Source: Galdieria partita
Lineage: Eukaryota; Rhodophyta; Bangiophyceae; Galdieriales; Galdieriaceae
Assembly (NCBI GenBank): GCA_025991245.1
Contig: BQMJ01000074.1
Span: forward strand, 1 to 64,000
Length of the DNA stretch: 64,000 nucleotides
Direction of reading: 5' to 3'
The notes below the pieces were generated by a model. It ran no database searches and was not told the DNA's origin. It saw nothing but the letters and a program-made list of their open reading frames with translations. Each line of letters starts with the position of its first letter. The first letter of the stretch is position 1. Of the stretch, positions 63,287 through 64,000 are shown piece after piece. The translations under genes and the position numbers were made by a program.

Positions 63287-64000
63287 TTAAAGATTTTCGT
63301 TCGAAATATATTCTATTTGAGCATTATCTTTCAGGAACTCTATAGTTTTTGAATGTTCCAAGTCGGTCTTGATTCTGTCTTTGACAGCTTCCCAATCCAT
63401 TTCCTATACAAGATAATTACGGATTTGGGTCAACACAACGAGCCACTTACTTTCTCGTTCATCTCTGCCTTTACTTGATTCAACTTGTGTGCTATTTCTT
63501 CTTCATTCGGCTCCAGATGTTCTCTCTTTGCAATTTCTTCTAGTCCGAACCAAACTTTCAACTCTTTCAAAGTAACTGTCCAAGTTTCCTCTTTATATTT
63601 TTGATAAGTTTCTTGAGACAACGACTTGTTCACCGTTGCTTCATCAACTCCTTGCTCCTTCATTTCCTTCAACAGATTCGCAAATTTACGTTGTGAGTGT
63701 TCTTCTGCCACTTGTTGTGGTACCTCCACTTCCACTATTTCTGCTAAAGAATCTTCCAACACTCTCTCAAACTGACGATCATTCAATTTCTGTATTTCCA
63801 CTTCCAACTGTTTGGTTACTGCCTCACGAAGTTCTTGTACGGAGGAATACTGAGTCTGACTCTTTACCAATGAATCATCCAGAACCGGTAATTCTTTTCT
63901 TTTCAATTCTTTTATCGTGATATCAAAAATGGCTGATATTCCTCTCAAGTCTTGACGTTTGGCATTGTCCGGAAATTTCAATGCAATACTAACGGTTTCT
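63287..64000 (-). CDS. tig: Trigger factor, C-terminal part (cut by window edge)
   Basis: The gene enters from beyond the right edge, so its start and N-terminal parts are not seen. The visible exon (from 64000 to about 63451) begins in the region just after the PPIase domain, with FPDNAKRQDLRGISAIFDIT and KELPVLDDSLVKS, the classical trigger-factor sequence. It goes on through the helical arm domain (EVPQQVAEEHSQRKFANLLK). A ~50-nt intron leads to a last exon (about 63403-63287) coding EMDWEAVKDRIKTDLEHSKT and the stop. Trigger factor is bacterial in origin; in algae and plants it is a nucleus-encoded plastid chaperone for nascent proteins, which I infer here. Confidence 0.88.

Overview
The window is a chromosome end of a nuclear genome. 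The first 433 bases are a telomere, with the C-rich strand reading 5'->3', followed by about 20 kb of AT-rich, repeat-built subtelomere without convincing genes. After that come a few lineage-specific genes (20.6-35 kb) and then a dense block of ordinary eukaryotic housekeeping genes (37-64 kb). Introns are about 50 nt with GT..AG ends, several genes carry plastid- or mitochondrion-like leaders, and a family of archaeal-type P-loop ATPases lies beside the telomere. Together these suggest a unicellular red alga of the Cyanidiophyceae, most likely Galdieria or a close relative. The organism is inferred from gene style, not proven.

Layout. 1-470: telomere and a short degenerate remnant. 471-12.3 kb: a T-rich strand built from a ~0.56 kb unit (four copies, one inverted) and a ~3.2 kb unit (two long copies plus fragments). 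12.3-20.6 kb: composition switches to A-rich on the same strand, again with diverged internal repeats. 20.6-30 kb: three large ATPase genes. The first ends in a SAM-like domain; the other two are close, convergent paralogs. A broken fragment of a fourth copy lies at ~30.04-30.24 kb. 30.5-31.7 kb: an unrecognised or decaying spliced gene. 33.8-35.0 kb: a secreted Ser/Gly/Ala-rich protein with a central Cys cluster.

From 37 kb onward genes are packed tightly. In order they are: ribosomal protein S21; a small unknown; an O-fucosyltransferase-like Golgi enzyme; TFIIIC TPR subunit (GTF3C3); a membrane-anchored M14 carboxypeptidase; an unknown disordered protein; SMUG1-type uracil-DNA glycosylase; Mediator MED21; Ada3 of SAGA; a PPR protein; an alpha/beta hydrolase; cohesin SMC1; a GT32-type glycosyltransferase; a putative plastid membrane protein; an RHD3/Sey1-like GTPase; LAMTOR2 of the Ragulator; a plastid fibrillin; and the C-terminal part of trigger factor, which runs off the right edge. 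Start codons of divergent neighbours can be only 8 bp apart, and same-strand neighbours can abut or overlap.

Most promising for novelty are the subtelomeric ATPase family, whose C-terminal region looks like a restriction-endonuclease-like fold with an altered active site, and the layered subtelomere that seems to preserve traces of former chromosome ends. Exon boundaries were worked out by eye where stated; other spliced models are approximate.
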